From: Mycobacteroides franklinii
Lineage (GTDB): Bacteria > Actinomycetota > Actinomycetes > Mycobacteriales > Mycobacteriaceae
DNA: 64,000 nt
Direction of reading: 5' to 3'
Assembly: GCF_002013895.1 (NCBI RefSeq)
Contig: NZ_MAFQ01000012.1
Coordinates: 1-64,000 of the forward strand
Below the pieces are notes generated by a model. That model was not told where the DNA came from. It did no database searches and saw nothing but the letters and a program-made list of their open reading frames with translations. Shown in pieces: positions 42,745 through 52,238 of the stretch. A program made the position numbers and the translations under genes. Each line of letters opens with the position of its first letter. Positions within the stretch are counted from its first letter, which is position 1.

Positions 42745-44241
42745 CTACAGCGCCGCGGGCAACGCGCCCCGGGCGGTCTCATACGCCGCACCCACCCGGT
42801 ACAGCCGGTCGTCGGCGAGCGCCGGCGCCATGATCTGCAGCCCGACCGGAAGCCCGTCGTCGGCGGAAAGACCGGAGGGCACCGACATTCCGCAGTGCCC
42901 GGCCAGGTTCAGCGGCAGTGTGCACAGGTCGAACTGGTACATGGCCAGCGGGTCATCGACCTTCTCCCCCAACCGGAATGCGGTCGTAGGCGTGGCCGGG
43001 GTGACCAGCACATCGACCTGCTCGTAGGCGCGCTCCAGATCACGTTTGATCAGGGTACGTACCTTCTGCGCCCGGCCGTAGTAGGCGTCGTAGTAGCCAG
43101 CGGACAGCGCATAGGTGCCGATCATGATGCGCCGCTTGACCTCTGGACCAAAGCCGGCCGCCCGGGTAAGCGCCATGACTTCCTCGGCGCTATGCGTTCC
43201 GTCGTCCCCGACCCGCATGCCGTATCGCATCGCGTCGAATCGGGCCAGGTTGGAGGACACCTCCGAGGGCAGGATCAAGTAGTAAGCCGGGAGTGCGTAT
43301 TCGAAATGCGGACAAGACACCTCGACCACGTCGGCGCCCAGCGCGGTCAGCTGCTCGACGGCGGCATCGAACGACGCCATCACGCCGGGCTGGTACCCGT
43401 CGCCGCGCAGCTGCGACACCACACCGACACGGACACCCTTGAGATCACCGGCGGCACCGGCGCGAGCCGCGGCCACAACATCGGGCACCGGCTCGTCGAC
43501 CGAGGTGGAGTCACGCGGGTCATGGCCCGCGATCACCTGATGCAGCAGCGCGGTATCCAAAACCGTGCGTGCACACGGCCCGCCCTGATCCAGCGAGGAG
43601 GCGCAGGCCACCAGCCCATAACGGGAAACGGTGCCGTACGTCGGCTTGACCCCGACCGTCGCGGTCAGCGCCGCGGGCTGGCGGATCGAGCCACCGGTGT
43701 CGGTACCGATGGCCAGCGGCGCCTGGAAGGCCGCCAACGCGGCAGCACTACCGCCGCCCGAACCACCCGGCACCCGCTCAACGTCCCAGGGGTTACGGGT
43801 GGGGCCGTACGCGGAGTTCTCGGTGGAGGAGCCCATCGCGAACTCGTCCATGTTCGTCTTGCCCAGGATCGGAATCCCAGCCTCGCGCAGCCGGGCGGTC
43901 ACGGTCGCGTCGTAGGGCGGTACCCAGTTCTCCAGGATCTTCGACCCACACGTGGTCGGCATGTCCCGGGTGGTGAAGACATCCTTGAGTGCCAGCGGAA
44001 CACCGGCAAGAGCAGAAGCGGGCTGATCACCGCGCGCTATCGCGTCGTCGGTGTCCTTGGCGGCGGCCAGGGCCTGCTCCCCCGCCACATGCAGGAAGGC
44101 CCGGTAGGTCTCGTCGGTGCTGGCGATCTGATCCAGATGCGCGCGTGTCACCTCCACGGATGACACCTCGCCGGAATGGATCAACGCGGCCAGTGCGGCG
44201 GCGTCCTGCCTAATGAGTTCAGAGGCCGGTCGGCTCATCAT
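42745..44241 (-). CDS. gatA: Aspartyl/glutamyl-tRNA amidotransferase subunit A
   Basis: 498 residues. The amidase that releases ammonia from glutamine for GatB. The catalytic triad is visible: Lys in VPLALKD (near 80), the cis-Ser in PGGSGGGSAAAL and the nucleophile Ser in GTDTGGSIRQPAA (near 178). It starts in a 4-nt overlap with gatC, so the two are cotranscribed. Confidence 0.97.
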   Translation of the reverse strand: MMSRPASELIRQDAAALAALIHSGEVSSVEVTRAHLDQIASTDETYRAFLHVAGEQALAAAKDTDDAIARGDQPASALAGVPLALKDVFTTRDMPTTCGSKILENWVPPYDATVTARLREAGIPILGKTNMDEFAMGSSTENSAYGPTRNPWDVERVPGGSGGGSAAALAAFQAPLAIGTDTGGSIRQPAALTATVGVKPTYGTVSRYGLVACASSLDQGGPCARTVLDTALLHQVIAGHDPRDSTSVDEPVPDVVAAARAGAAGDLKGVRVGVVSQLRGDGYQPGVMASFDAAVEQLTALGADVVEVSCPHFEYALPAYYLILPSEVSSNLARFDAMRYGMRVGDDGTHSAEEVMALTRAAGFGPEVKRRIMIGTYALSAGYYDAYYGRAQKVRTLIKRDLERAYEQVDVLVTPATPTTAFRLGEKVDDPLAMYQFDLCTLPLNLAGHCGMSVPSGLSADDGLPVGLQIMAPALADDRLYRVGAAYETARGALPAAL

Positions 44242-44543
44242 TCCTCCCCAAGAATCTGCGGCACCGCGAAACGGCCCTCGGCCACCCGAGGAGCCTGCGC
44301 CAGCGCCTCATCAGGAGTAAGGCAATCGGCGATCACGTCAGGCCGTGTGACATTGACCGCATCGAGCGGGGAGCTCGTCGCATCAACCTCGTCCAGCTCA
44401 TCGGTGGAAACGGCACTGATCTGGCTGACGTGGCCGAGGATCGCGTCGAGTTGCCCGGCGTATCCGTCCAGCTCAGCGTCGGTCAGCGCAAGCCGGGCCA
44501 GTCTGGCCAGGTGCGCGACCTCGTCACGGGATATGGCGCTCAC
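44238..44543 (-). CDS. gatC: Aspartyl/glutamyl-tRNA amidotransferase subunit C
   Basis: 101 residues. The small subunit that holds GatA and GatB together. It begins SAISRDEVAHLARLARLALTDAELDGYAGQLDAIL, the standard GatC start. First gene of gatC-gatA, with a 4-nt overlap; it is 52 bases from the divergent ACT-protein gene. Confidence 0.96.
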   Translation of the reverse strand: MSAISRDEVAHLARLARLALTDAELDGYAGQLDAILGHVSQISAVSTDELDEVDATSSPLDAVNVTRPDVIADCLTPDEALAQAPRVAEGRFAVPQILGEE

Positions 44544-44595
44544 GGCTAGACAGCCTAGAGGGCGGCACTGCCTGACCTATGCCACAGTGTTGGAC

Positions 44596-45252
44596 GTGCC
44601 GTCATATCTGCTGCGCCTACAGCTCGCCGACCGCCCCGGCAGTCTGGGGTCGGTCGCCGTCGCGCTCGGCACGGTGGGTGCGGACATCTTGTCCCTGGAC
44701 GTCGTCGAACGCGGTCCGGGCTACGCCATCGACGACCTGGTCATCGACCTTCCGCCGGGCTCCATGCCCGATACATTGATCACCGCCGCCGAGGCGCTGA
44801 ATGGAGTGCATGTGCATTCCATTCGCCCACACACCGGCCTGCTGGAAGCGCACCGCGAGCTGGAACTGATCGACAGGGTGGCCGCTGCCGGGGCGTCTGC
44901 CCGCCTCGAGGTGCTCGCCCACGAGGCCCCCCACGTACTCCGCGCGAATTGGTGCACGGTGGTGCGGCAAGACGGCACCGGCTTCATTCGGGTGGCCGGC
45001 AGCGCGGGGGCCCCGGAAACCCAGGCCACCTCCGCCCCCTGGCTACCGCTGAGCCGCGCGCAGGTTCTCGACAGCACCGCAGATTGGGTGCCCCAACTGT
45101 GGAAAGACATGGACACCACGTTGGCGGCCGCGCCGCTGGGTTCGGGTGACACCGCGGTGGTGCTGGGCCGTCCCGGCGGACCGGAGTTCCGGCCCTCGGA
45201 AGTGGCGCGTCTGGGCTACCTGGCCGGGATCGTCGCAACCTTGGTGCGGTAG
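44596..45252 (+). CDS. ACT-domain protein (Rv3013-like)
   Basis: 218 residues from GTG 44596, chosen because the start VPSYLLRLQLADRPGSL matches the mycobacterial homologue I recall and gives the same length; GTG 44587 is possible. The ACT domain (residues 4-75) has RPGSLGSVAVALGTVGADILSLDVVERG, a likely amino-acid sensor; the C-terminal 130 residues (VLRANWCTVVRQDG, PSEVARLGYLAGIVATL) are less defined. It lies next to gatC-gatA, divergent. Function unknown. Confidence 0.85.
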   Translation: MPSYLLRLQLADRPGSLGSVAVALGTVGADILSLDVVERGPGYAIDDLVIDLPPGSMPDTLITAAEALNGVHVHSIRPHTGLLEAHRELELIDRVAAAGASARLEVLAHEAPHVLRANWCTVVRQDGTGFIRVAGSAGAPETQATSAPWLPLSRAQVLDSTADWVPQLWKDMDTTLAAAPLGSGDTAVVLGRPGGPEFRPSEVARLGYLAGIVATLVR

Positions 45253-45311
45253 CGGTCGGTTCACAGGAACGGCACAGCCAATTCCCTGAATCGCGCGGCA
45301 CACTCACTGAC

Positions 45312-47225
45312 GTGACTGACATCGACGCGTCCATGAGCCGGACAAGGGAACGACTCATCCTCGCCGCCATTCTGCTGACGATCGCCGTGGTGTACCTCTG
45401 GGACATCAGCCAGAACGGGTGGTCCAATGCCTTCTACGCGGCAGCCGTCCAATCGGGCAGCGAGAGCTGGAAGGCATGGTTCTTCGGCAGCTTCGATCCG
45501 CAGAACTACGTGACAGTCGACAAGCCGGCCGGCGGTCTGTGGTTGATGGGATTGTCTGCCAGGCTCTTTGGCTTTTCCAGCGCCAGCATGCTCATCCCCC
45601 AGGCTGTCCTTGCGATCGCCAGCGCGGCCCTGATCCGCGCGGCGGTGCGGCGGCAGGCGGGTCCAAGCGCGGGCCTGCTCGCGGCGGCCCTGTTCGCTCT
45701 CATCCCGGTGGTCTCGGTGATGTTCCGGCACTCCAACCCCGACGCACCGATGGTGTTCGGCATGGTGGTTGCCGCGTACTTCACCACGCGCGCCATCGAC
45801 TCCGAGCGCTCGCGGAGCGCCGCCGGCTGGCTGGCCCTGGCCGGAGTCGGCATCGGGTTCGCGTTCCTGTGCAAGACCCTCGAAGGTCTGCTGGTAGCTC
45901 CCGCGCTACTCCTGGCCTACCTGGTGTCCGCGAAATGGCCTTGGAAGACAACACTTCTGCACATCATCGGCGCCGGCGTCGCCCTGTTGGCCTCGTCGGG
46001 ATGGTGGATGGCCGCCGTCGCGCTGACCCCAGCGGCCAGTCGCCCGTACGTCGACAACTCCACGGACAACAGTGAGTGGACGCTGGCGGTTGGCTACAAC
46101 GGCCTGGACCGCCTGCTCGGCGACAACTCCGATGGAATGGGCGGCGGCCGCGGCAGCGGGCCCGGATTCTCGGGCACCCCGGGCATCTTCCGGCTGTTCC
46201 AGGACACCCAGGCCGATCACATCGCGTGGCTGCTTCCCACGGCGTTCATCGCGCTGATCCTCGGGCTGATCATCGTCGGCAAGACACCGCAGACGGCGGG
46301 CTGGACGGGCCGCCTGCGCGCCATCACCACCAATCCCGCCGGGGCAGGGCTCGTTTTATGGGGCACCTGGATGGTGTCCAACTACGTGATCCTGAGCTAC
46401 ATGGCCAAGCAGTTCCATCCGTACTACACCTCGGCAATGGCTCCGGCCATCGCCGGCTCCCTGGCGATCGGCACGGTGCTGCTGTGGCGGCATCGGTCCG
46501 AGCGCATCGGCAAGTTCGGGCTGAGCGCACTCACGCTCAGCGGCACCGTCATGGCCTTCGTCCTCCTGCGGCGCATTCCAGCCTGGCTGCCTTGGCTGCG
46601 GTGGGTCCTGCTGATCGGCGGTCTCGTGGTGGCGGTTGTCCTCGCACTCGGTGCACTGGAGCGCAGCGCCCGGCTGCGCTACGCCATCGCCGCTGTGGCG
46701 CTCGTGGTTTCACTGGGAGGTTCGTTCGCTTTCACCATCGCCAATGTGACCACCCCGAAGGTGGGCGGGTTGTCCTCGTCGGGACCGGCGATCGCCAAGG
46801 ACGACAAGTTCGGCGGTCAACCACCCGAGCCGCTAGATCCCGCATTGGCCGCCCAGATCAAGGATTCGGGCGCCCGATGGCCGGTGGCGACCACCAACAC
46901 CCGCACGGCCGCGCCCATTCAGTTGGAGACCAATGCTCCGGTGATGGCGATCGGCGGATTCTCCGGGCGCGATAACCCGATCACCCTGCAGCAGTTCATC
47001 GAATACACCCAGGATGGCGCCGTCCAGTTCTATGCCGAGTCCGTCAAGGACAAAGACAAAGACAAAGACAAGCAGGACAAAGACAAGCAGAAGGAACAAC
47101 CGCAACAGGGCGACGACACCAAGCGGGTGGCCGACGAGGTTCAGAAGTGGGTCGAGACCCACTTCTCCTCCAAGGATTACGGTGATCTACGAGTGTTCGA
47201 TCTCTCGATTCCGCCGAAGCCGTAG
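45312..47225 (+). CDS. Membrane glycosyltransferase of the GT39/ArnT-like family
   Basis: 637 residues from GTG 45312. About 11-13 membrane helices, the first ERLILAAILLTIAVVYLW; VDKPAGGLWLMGLSARLFGFS carries the DKP motif of PMT/ArnT-type transferases that use lipid-linked sugars. A large extracellular C-terminal domain follows (from about residue 480) and contains a charged repeat KDKDKDKDKQDKDKQKEQ near 580. The acceptor is unknown; candidates are cell-wall polysaccharides or proteins. No RBS is clear and the gap to the ACT gene is 59 bases. Confidence 0.85.
   Translation: MTDIDASMSRTRERLILAAILLTIAVVYLWDISQNGWSNAFYAAAVQSGSESWKAWFFGSFDPQNYVTVDKPAGGLWLMGLSARLFGFSSASMLIPQAVLAIASAALIRAAVRRQAGPSAGLLAAALFALIPVVSVMFRHSNPDAPMVFGMVVAAYFTTRAIDSERSRSAAGWLALAGVGIGFAFLCKTLEGLLVAPALLLAYLVSAKWPWKTTLLHIIGAGVALLASSGWWMAAVALTPAASRPYVDNSTDNSEWTLAVGYNGLDRLLGDNSDGMGGGRGSGPGFSGTPGIFRLFQDTQADHIAWLLPTAFIALILGLIIVGKTPQTAGWTGRLRAITTNPAGAGLVLWGTWMVSNYVILSYMAKQFHPYYTSAMAPAIAGSLAIGTVLLWRHRSERIGKFGLSALTLSGTVMAFVLLRRIPAWLPWLRWVLLIGGLVVAVVLALGALERSARLRYAIAAVALVVSLGGSFAFTIANVTTPKVGGLSSSGPAIAKDDKFGGQPPEPLDPALAAQIKDSGARWPVATTNTRTAAPIQLETNAPVMAIGGFSGRDNPITLQQFIEYTQDGAVQFYAESVKDKDKDKDKQDKDKQKEQPQQGDDTKRVADEVQKWVETHFSSKDYGDLRVFDLSIPPKP
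47049..47087 (+). repeat. GACAAA hexanucleotide repeats inside the glycosyltransferase gene
   Basis: Three perfect GACAAA units, then GACAAG, CAG, GACAAA and GACAAG, encoding Asp-Lys pairs. Because each unit is six bases, slippage changes length without a frameshift. Only the run of Lys and Asp residues in the extracellular tail would vary. Confidence 0.85.
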
Positions 47226-47241
47226 AGGTCCAGGCGTCGGC

Positions 47242-47268
47242 GGGCCACCCGTACTACGCGGGCGGCCC
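47242..47268. terminator. Hairpin between the glycosyltransferase gene and ligA
   Basis: GGGCCACCCG and CGGGCGGCCC pair in 9 of 10 positions across a 7-nt loop. It lies 16 bases after the glycosyltransferase stop and overlaps the convergent ligA stop, so it could end transcription from both sides; there is no U-run. Confidence 0.4.
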
Positions 47269-49299
47269 GTCGGCCAGCAAGGCCCGGAAACCGTCCTCAT
47301 CGAGGATGGTCAGCCCTAGCTCGACGGCCTTGTCGTACTTGGACCCCGGCGCGTCACCGACGACCACAAACGCCGTCTTCTTGGACACCGAGCTCGCAGA
47401 CTTGCCACCCCGGGCGATGATGGCCTCCTTGGCCTCGTCACGGGAAAACCCTGGGAGCGAGCCGGTTACGACGATGGACAGCCCTTCCAGGTTGCGCGGT
47501 ATCGACTCGTCACGCTCATCGGCAGTCCGCACTCCCGCGGTGCGCCACTTGTCGACGATGGCCCGATGCCAGTCGATGGTGAACCAATCCACCACGGCCG
47601 CGGCGATCGTAGCTCCCACGCCCTCGACGGCGGCCAGTTGTTCGACAGACGCACCCTCGATGGCCTCCAGGTCACCAAACTCGGTGGCCAGGGCACGCGC
47701 TGCGGTGGGGCCGACATGGCGAATCGAGAGCGCCACCAACACCCGCCACAGTGGCTGTTGTTTCGCCTTGTCCAGGTTGTCCAGTAGCCGACTTCCGTTG
47801 GCGGACAACGCCCCGTTCTTGGTCTTGAACAGATCGGTCCGCAGTAGGTCATCGGCGGTAAGGCCGAAGAGATCGCCCTCGTCCTCGATGACGCCGGCCA
47901 AAAGCAGCGCGATCGCCGCCTCATAACCGAGAGCCTCGATATCGAACGCGCCACGCCCCGCCACGTGGAAGACCCGCTCACGCAGTTGCGCGGGGCAGCT
48001 ACGCGAGTTGGGGCAGCGGATGTCCGCGTCACCCTCCTTCTCATGTGCCAGCGTGGTGCCGCATTCGGGACATGTTGTGGGCATGATGAATTCGCGCTCG
48101 GACCCATTTCGCAGATCGGCGACAGGTCCCAACACCTCGGGGATGACGTCGCCGGCCTTACGGATCACCACGGTGTCACCGATCAGCACACCCTTGCGTT
48201 TGACCTCGGAGGCGTTGTGCAGGGTCGCCAAGGACACCGTGGATCCGGCCACCTTGACCGGGGTCATGTAGGCGAACGGGGTGACCCGTCCGGTGCGGCC
48301 CACGCTCACCCGGATGTCGAGCAGCTCGGTCGTTGCCTCTTCGGGCGGGTATTTATAGGCGATGGCCCAGCGGGGCGCGCGCGAGGTACTGCCGAGGCGC
48401 CGCTGCAGCGCCACGGTGTCGACCTTGACCACGAGGCCGTCGATCTCGTGTTCCACATCGTGGCGGTGCTCAGCCCAATAGTTGACGCGTTCCTGTACCT
48501 GGGCGATACCGCGCACCTTGGTGGTGTGCGTCGAGACGGGTAAGCCCCACTCTCCCAACGCCAAATAGGCATCATGCAGACTCTCCGGCGAGAAACCCTC
48601 GGCGCGGCCAAGTCCGTGGCAGATCATCCGTAGCCGTCGCCGGGCGGTGATCGCCGGGTTCTTTTGCCGCAAGCTGCCCGCGGCGCTATTGCGCGGGTTG
48701 GCGAACGGCGGTTTGCCCTCCTCGACCAGGGAAGCGTTCAGCACCTCGAAATCTTCCAGCCGGAAGAACACCTCACCGCGCACCTCCAGGAGCGCGGGTA
48801 TCGGGTATTCCTTTGACTCCGTGAGCCGTTCCGGCACGTCCTCAATGGTCCGGGCGTTCAGCGTGACATCCTCACCGCTGCGCCCATCCCCGCGGGTGGC
48901 CCCACGCACCAGCACGCCGTTCTCGTACACCAGCGCGAGCGCCACGCCGTCGATCTTCAGCTCACACAGATACTCCGGCTCTTCTCCTATATCGCCGCGC
49001 ACCCGGGCATCCCAAGCCACCAGCTCCTCGGAACTGAATGCGTTGTCCAGGCTCAGCATTCGTTCCAGGTGATCGACCGACCTGAATTCGGTGACGAAAC
49101 CCGCACCACCCACCAGCTGCGTGGGGGAATCCGGTGTACGCAGCTCGGGGTACTGCTCTTCCAGCGCCGTCAGCCGTTGCAGCAGCTCGTCGAACTGGCC
49201 GTCCGAAACGACCGGGGCGTCCTTGACGTAGTAACGGAACTGATGGCCACGCACCTCGTCGGCCAGCTCGCCCCATTGGCGCTGGATGTCGGAATCCAT
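47254..49299 (-). CDS. ligA: NAD-dependent DNA ligase
   Basis: 681 residues from ATG 49299; the frame extends to 49362 without similarity. Seals nicks in replication and repair. Visible: the Ia and adenylation domains with the AMP-Lys in CELKIDGVALALVYENG (near 120), an OB fold, the zinc finger CPECGTTLAHE...CPNSRSCPAQL (near 420-450), the helix-hairpin-helix region ending LAAVEGVGATIAAAVVDWF, and a C-terminal BRCT domain (LEGLSIVVTGSLPGFSRDEAKE). Confidence 0.97.
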   Translation of the reverse strand: MDSDIQRQWGELADEVRGHQFRYYVKDAPVVSDGQFDELLQRLTALEEQYPELRTPDSPTQLVGGAGFVTEFRSVDHLERMLSLDNAFSSEELVAWDARVRGDIGEEPEYLCELKIDGVALALVYENGVLVRGATRGDGRSGEDVTLNARTIEDVPERLTESKEYPIPALLEVRGEVFFRLEDFEVLNASLVEEGKPPFANPRNSAAGSLRQKNPAITARRRLRMICHGLGRAEGFSPESLHDAYLALGEWGLPVSTHTTKVRGIAQVQERVNYWAEHRHDVEHEIDGLVVKVDTVALQRRLGSTSRAPRWAIAYKYPPEEATTELLDIRVSVGRTGRVTPFAYMTPVKVAGSTVSLATLHNASEVKRKGVLIGDTVVIRKAGDVIPEVLGPVADLRNGSEREFIMPTTCPECGTTLAHEKEGDADIRCPNSRSCPAQLRERVFHVAGRGAFDIEALGYEAAIALLLAGVIEDEGDLFGLTADDLLRTDLFKTKNGALSANGSRLLDNLDKAKQQPLWRVLVALSIRHVGPTAARALATEFGDLEAIEGASVEQLAAVEGVGATIAAAVVDWFTIDWHRAIVDKWRTAGVRTADERDESIPRNLEGLSIVVTGSLPGFSRDEAKEAIIARGGKSASSVSKKTAFVVVGDAPGSKYDKAVELGLTILDEDGFRALLADGPPA

Positions 49300-49352
49300 A
49301 CCGGGCAGGCTAACGGACCCACCCGACAGCTCCCGAACCCTACGATGTGCCC

Positions 49353-49760
49353 ATGGGCACACACCCCATTATGTTCACCGAAGACGATCCCGGCCTGGCT
49401 GAACTGCGCGAACTGGCGCTCGCATTGCCGGAAGCGGCCGAACAGATCTCGTGGGGCCGACCCGTCTTCAAGGCGGGCAAGATCTTCGCGATGTTCGGCG
49501 GCAACGCAAAAGGCGCCACCAAGGGTGAGATGATCGCCTACCCGTACTCGGTGCTGATCAAGGTGGACGATTCCGAACGCACCGCACTCTTACAGGACGA
49601 ACGCTTCTACTACCCGGCGTACATGGGGCCTTATGGCTGGCTCGGACTGGATTTCACCGCCTCCGAGGTGGACTGGGACGAGGTCGCCGAGCTCCTGGAT
49701 GCCTCATACCGCTTGATCGCCACCAAACGGCTGATCAAGCTGCTGGATCAGGACGACTGA
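49353..49760 (+). CDS. MmcQ/YjbR-family protein
   Basis: 135 residues from ATG 49353; GTG 49347 is an alternative. A YjbR-type double-wing fold: LAELRELALALPEAAEQISWGRPVFKAGKIFAMFGGN near the start, and the C-terminal LIATKRLIKLL. Members of this family bind DNA or are of unknown function. It is divergent from ligA with 53 bases between starts and 70 bases from the protease gene behind it. Confidence 0.85.
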   Translation: MGTHPIMFTEDDPGLAELRELALALPEAAEQISWGRPVFKAGKIFAMFGGNAKGATKGEMIAYPYSVLIKVDDSERTALLQDERFYYPAYMGPYGWLGLDFTASEVDWDEVAELLDASYRLIATKRLIKLLDQDD

Positions 49761-49830
49761 ACCTTTTGACAATCCCCCCGCGCTACCTCAAAATTTGCCT
49801 ACCACTCACAGAGACAGGCTGGGGCGCACA

Positions 49831-50583
49831 GTGTCTGTTGCCAATCGATTCTGCAGTGCCCTGGCCGCCGCGGCACTAACCGCCATCGCCGTGGCGCCTT
49901 GCGCGCGCGCCGACGGTCCTCTGGTGTTTCCCGGGATGGAGATCATCCAGGGAACCCAGAGCTGCACGCTCGGATACGTCGATCCCGGTGCCCGGATCGG
50001 TCTCACCGCAGGCCATTGCGCCATGGATACCGACGGCCCGGTATACGACTCGGCCGGCGAACTCATCGGCGCCCTCGTCATCGCCGGCTCCAACCTGCAC
50101 GACGGCGACCGGATCGACGGCACCAAGTACGTGATCGACTACGAGGCGATCAAATTCCGTGACGACGTGGCCATCAACGACATACTCCCCAACGGGATTC
50201 GACTTGAACGCGGCAGCGGGATCCAGCCGCACACCGGGCTGCCGGTCTGCCGCAACGGCGTCACGACCGGCGAGGCCTGCGGCACCGTCACCACGGTCAA
50301 CAATGGCTGGTTCGAGATTGACGGGTTACCCGCCGACCATGGCGACTCGGGCAGCGCGGTGTACTCGCTCACCTCGCCAGGGCACGGCGCCATCGTCGGA
50401 ATCGCACGCGGCATCACTCGCAACATCGAGACCGGCGTGGTCCAGACCACCGCGATTTCCTGGTCGACTGTGCTCAATCAACTGCGGGAAGACCTCGAAA
50501 AATCACCCGATGCCACCCCGCCACCTGGGGATTCACCTGCCCCAACCGCACTTCCTGCACCACAGGACGCCCGGTTCGCATAG
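49831..50583 (+). CDS. Secreted S1 (trypsin-like) serine protease, tandem copy 1
   Basis: 250 residues from GTG 49831; TTG 49795 is an alternative. Signal peptide FCSALAAAALTAIAVAPCARA, cut near residue 30. The triad is visible: His in GLTAGHC, Asp in VIDYEAI, Ser in DHGDSGSAV. PGMEIIQGTQSCTLGYVDPG and LPVCRNGVTTGEACGTV supply the two disulfide-forming Cys pairs. The C-terminus is Pro-rich. It is the first of three related genes in a row; I recall one homologue in M. tuberculosis (Rv1815-like). Confidence 0.88.
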   Translation: MSVANRFCSALAAAALTAIAVAPCARADGPLVFPGMEIIQGTQSCTLGYVDPGARIGLTAGHCAMDTDGPVYDSAGELIGALVIAGSNLHDGDRIDGTKYVIDYEAIKFRDDVAINDILPNGIRLERGSGIQPHTGLPVCRNGVTTGEACGTVTTVNNGWFEIDGLPADHGDSGSAVYSLTSPGHGAIVGIARGITRNIETGVVQTTAISWSTVLNQLREDLEKSPDATPPPGDSPAPTALPAPQDARFA

Positions 50584-50674
50584 GCTCGTAGCGACACGGA
50601 GAGTCGTGCCGCGTGCTCTCCTCATGCTGGTCGGGCTTTATTGACGGTGAACGTGGCAGACAGAGAGCTACGGC

Positions 50675-51520
50675 GTGACCAGTGTCGGCGATGAGAGTCG
50701 ACGAACCGGCCCATGGGGACGGTTGACGGTGTATGCCGCGGCCGTCACCGCACTGATCGGCATTGGCCTTGCCAACCCGGTTGCGGCACATGCGGACCCA
50801 CTGATCTACCCCGGTATGGAAATCATCCAGCGCCCACCCGGTAAGGAATCACTGAGTTGCACGCTCGGTTTCGTGGATCCCGCCGCGCGCGTCGGTGTCA
50901 CCGCGGGTCATTGCGGTGGCAACGGTCCGGTGTTCACCAACGACGGCCTCCGCATCGGACAGCTCGCGGTGGCCCAGTCCAACATCCAGCCCGAGGGACC
51001 GCTGTCGCGCGACGACTACCGCATCGACTACGAGGGCATCGCCTTCGACGACGGCGTACCGATCAACAATGTGCTGCCCAACGGGCTGCGACTCGGAGTT
51101 GATCCGGCGGTCGTGCCCCGGGACGGCCTGCCCGTGTGCCGAGTGGGTATCACCACCGGTGAGGCATGCGGCGCCATCGCCGGATTCGGCAACGGCTGGT
51201 TCCTGGTGGACGGCCTGCCCGCCGACCACGGAGACTCCGGTAGCGCCGTGTACACCGTCACCTCCCCGGGCAACGCGGCCATCGTCGGAATCGTCAGCGC
51301 GCGCTTCACGGCCAACCAAACCCATCGCGAATCCACTGTGGCGCTGTCCTGGCCCACGGTGCAGCAACAGATCCGGGACGATATCGCGGCCTCACGCCGC
51401 CCCGGCGAGGGCAGCGTCGCGAGTCCGGTCGCGATCAACCCGCAGGCACCATCGATGGTCCTGCCCCCCGCGCCCTCAGATGACCGGCCGTCCGGTCCCG
51501 CGAGAATTGTTGTCCCCTAA
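50675..51520 (+). CDS. Secreted S1 serine protease, tandem copy 2
   Basis: 281 residues from GTG 50675. A longer N-terminus with signal segment LTVYAAAVTALIGIGLANPVAAHA, then PGMEIIQRPPGKESLSCTLGF, His in GVTAGHCGG, Asp in RIDYEGI and Ser in DHGDSGSAV. The C-terminal tail (SVASPVAINPQAPSMVLPPAPS) is Pro-rich. It is more like copy 1 than copy 3 in the Ser region. 91 bases separate it from copy 1. Confidence 0.88.
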   Translation: MTSVGDESRRTGPWGRLTVYAAAVTALIGIGLANPVAAHADPLIYPGMEIIQRPPGKESLSCTLGFVDPAARVGVTAGHCGGNGPVFTNDGLRIGQLAVAQSNIQPEGPLSRDDYRIDYEGIAFDDGVPINNVLPNGLRLGVDPAVVPRDGLPVCRVGITTGEACGAIAGFGNGWFLVDGLPADHGDSGSAVYTVTSPGNAAIVGIVSARFTANQTHRESTVALSWPTVQQQIRDDIAASRRPGEGSVASPVAINPQAPSMVLPPAPSDDRPSGPARIVVP

Positions 51521-51525
51521 CACTC

Positions 51526-52206
51526 ATGCGCCCGTTTTTGTGGATAGCCACCATCGTTGCGGTGCTGTGCGCGCTCCCCGCCGCGTATCCAGCGCCAACG
51601 CATGCCGATCCCCCGCTCGTATATCCCGGCATGCTGATCTACCAGGGCTCGCTCAGCTGCACGCTCGGTTACGTCGATCCTGGACTCCGTGTGGGCATCA
51701 CCGCCGGGCACTGCTTCAACGGCGACGGCATCATCCGCAACGGCGACGGTGCCGCCGTGGGACACAAGGTGCTGGCACATGACAACCGTCCCCCCGAGGG
51801 CCCGGTGTACGAGAACGAGTACACGATCGACTACGAGGCCATCTCCATCGATGACGGATTGCCGCTGAACGACGTCCTGGCCAACGGCCAGCGCCTCGAA
51901 CGCGATGACACGGTCGCTCCCGACGTCGGCATGCCCGTCTGCCGGACCGGTCACACCACGGGCGATGCGTGCGGATCGGTGACACGACTTGGCAACGGCT
52001 GGTTCAGGTTTAACGGCCCGGTGATCGGCAAGGGCGATTCCGGCGGCCCGGTCTACACCCACGTCGGCGACCGCACGGTGCTCGTCGGCATCATTCGCGG
52101 TTTCATGACGAGCCAGTCCGGCGACGATGTGCAGTCCTGGGCAATGTCGTGGCCGTCGGTGATCAAGCAGCTGCGCGAGGACCGCACGGGCCTGCTGCCC
52201 GCCTGA
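51526..52206 (+). CDS. Secreted S1 serine protease, tandem copy 3
   Basis: 226 residues; ATG 5 bases after copy 2's stop, so the two are likely cotranscribed. Signal peptide FLWIATIVAVLCALPAAYPAPTHA, then His in GITAGHCFN, Asp in TIDYEAI and Ser in GKGDSGGPV, the classical GDSGG that copies 1 and 2 have as GDSGS. It lacks the Pro-rich tail. The change at the oxyanion region could alter activity or specificity. Confidence 0.88.
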   Translation: MRPFLWIATIVAVLCALPAAYPAPTHADPPLVYPGMLIYQGSLSCTLGYVDPGLRVGITAGHCFNGDGIIRNGDGAAVGHKVLAHDNRPPEGPVYENEYTIDYEAISIDDGLPLNDVLANGQRLERDDTVAPDVGMPVCRTGHTTGDACGSVTRLGNGWFRFNGPVIGKGDSGGPVYTHVGDRTVLVGIIRGFMTSQSGDDVQSWAMSWPSVIKQLREDRTGLLPA

Positions 52207-52238
52207 GCGTCGATTATCCGGACCCGTAGGCTCAGGCC

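Noticed and set aside
47049..47087. GACAAA repeats as a CRISPR array or frameshifting contingency locus.
   Set aside because: Units are contiguous without spacers and are six bases long, so they cannot be CRISPR and do not shift the frame.
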